Of a stretch of 64,000 bases of DNA, positions 63,828 through 64,000 are shown piece by piece. The position numbers were made by a program, and so were the translations under genes. A model generated the notes under the pieces. It was not told where the DNA came from. It saw only the letters and a list, made by a program, of their open reading frames with translations, and made no database searches. The DNA comes from Paratinospora sagittata (taxonomy: Eukaryota; Streptophyta; Magnoliopsida; Ranunculales; Menispermaceae): assembly GCA_035771175.1 (NCBI GenBank), contig CM069590.1:28968821-29032820 (forward strand), written 5' to 3'. How positions within the stretch are numbered: position 1 is the first letter of the stretch; every line of letters starts with the position of its first letter.

Positions 63828-64000
63828 ATTAGACATGAGATATGTCTTCGTTCTTCGAGCTTGATCTTTGTAGAATTCAAAAGCTATTGTTTGATGTGTT
63901 CTTGATGCAAAACAGGTGATGTGTTCCTTTTTGATGTGTTATCTTATCGAGACCACTTCATATACTTAGAGTTTAAACAATGGATAGCCTCTGCAAATCT

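Larger units (their letters stand above)
15880..64000. repeat. Right part of ~865-bp satellite array
   Basis: The same satellite continues in exact register after the retrotransposon. Monomer starts: 16273, 17138, 18002, 18869, 19734, 20600, 21465, 22329, 23196, 24061, 24925, 25789, 26653, 27518, 28382, 29246, 30110, 30975, 31839, 32703, 33567, 34431, 35295, 36159, 37026, 37890, 38757, 39622, 40486, 41350, 42214, 43078, 43942, 44807, 45674, 46538, 47403, 48270, 49134, 49998, 50863, 51730, 52594, 53461, 54325, 55189, 56054, 56918, 57782, 58646, 59510, 60375, 61240, 62105, 62970 and 63828 (partial). Periods are 864 (basic), 865 (one extra T in gagttttaaac) or 867 (mostly an extra ACT in 'gtactactac'). 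No gene, RNA gene or further insertion is visible in these 48 kb. Confidence 0.97.

Noticed and set aside
1..64000. CENP-B box in the satellite ('cttcgttcttcgag' region)
   Set aside because: Shares only the TTCGTT core with the mammalian box and lacks the remaining required positions; plants have no established CENP-B box satellite.

Overview
This window comes from the nuclear genome of a flowering plant, from satellite heterochromatin. About 55.5 kb is one head-to-tail satellite array of AT-rich monomers of about 865 bp. The remaining 8.5 kb is one LTR retrotransposon that inserted into a single monomer. No ordinary host gene, tRNA or rRNA was recognised. The plant assignment rests on three things: the element type (Ty3/gypsy chromovirus with a Tekay/Del-like integrase and chromodomain), a primer-binding site for plant initiator-Met tRNA, and the higher-order satellite organisation. 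I cannot name the species.

Layout. Satellite fills 1-7390: eight whole monomers plus the first part of a ninth. The retrotransposon fills 7391-15874, bounded by TG...CA and flanked by a perfect 5-bp duplication (AATCA at 7386-7390 and 15875-15879). Satellite resumes in exact register and runs to the end of the window: the rest of the broken monomer, 55 whole monomers, and a partial one from 63828. Monomers are 864, 865 or 867 bp, with rare deletion variants of 862 and 858 bp. The length classes come from a few indels: an extra T in the 'gagttt(t)aaac' tract, a 7-10 T run, and an ACT triplet. Two haplotypes are visible in the first ~170 bp of each monomer. Class I behaves like a header that opens each higher-order repeat (HOR). 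HOR sizes vary along the array: 3-mer, 5-mer, 3-mer, repeated 4-mers of 3457 bp, 5/6-mers, 4-mers of 3460 bp, and finally a 1730-bp dimer made only of class I.

Retrotransposon order: 5' LTR (1489 bp) - PBS - very AT-rich leader with poly-A blocks - an extra sense ORF (ORF1) not expected in a Tekay-type element, carrying one frameshift and perhaps a second - AT-rich spacer - N-terminal gag remnant - large internal deletion - integrase plus chromodomain - PPT - 3' LTR (1561 bp). Protease, reverse transcriptase and RNase H are missing, so the copy cannot move by itself. Outside the length-variable tracts the two LTRs differ by only about two substitutions in ~1.1 kb, so insertion was recent. This fits a defective element mobilised in trans. 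The LTR U3 carries 15 (5') or 18 (3') tandem 20/21-bp units, each with the palindrome GAACGTTC, which matches the nGAAnnTTCn heat-shock-element core. Good splice-donor and splice-acceptor look-alikes frame the AT-rich leader and precede both ORF1 and gag, suggesting spliced expression. None of this could be tested here.
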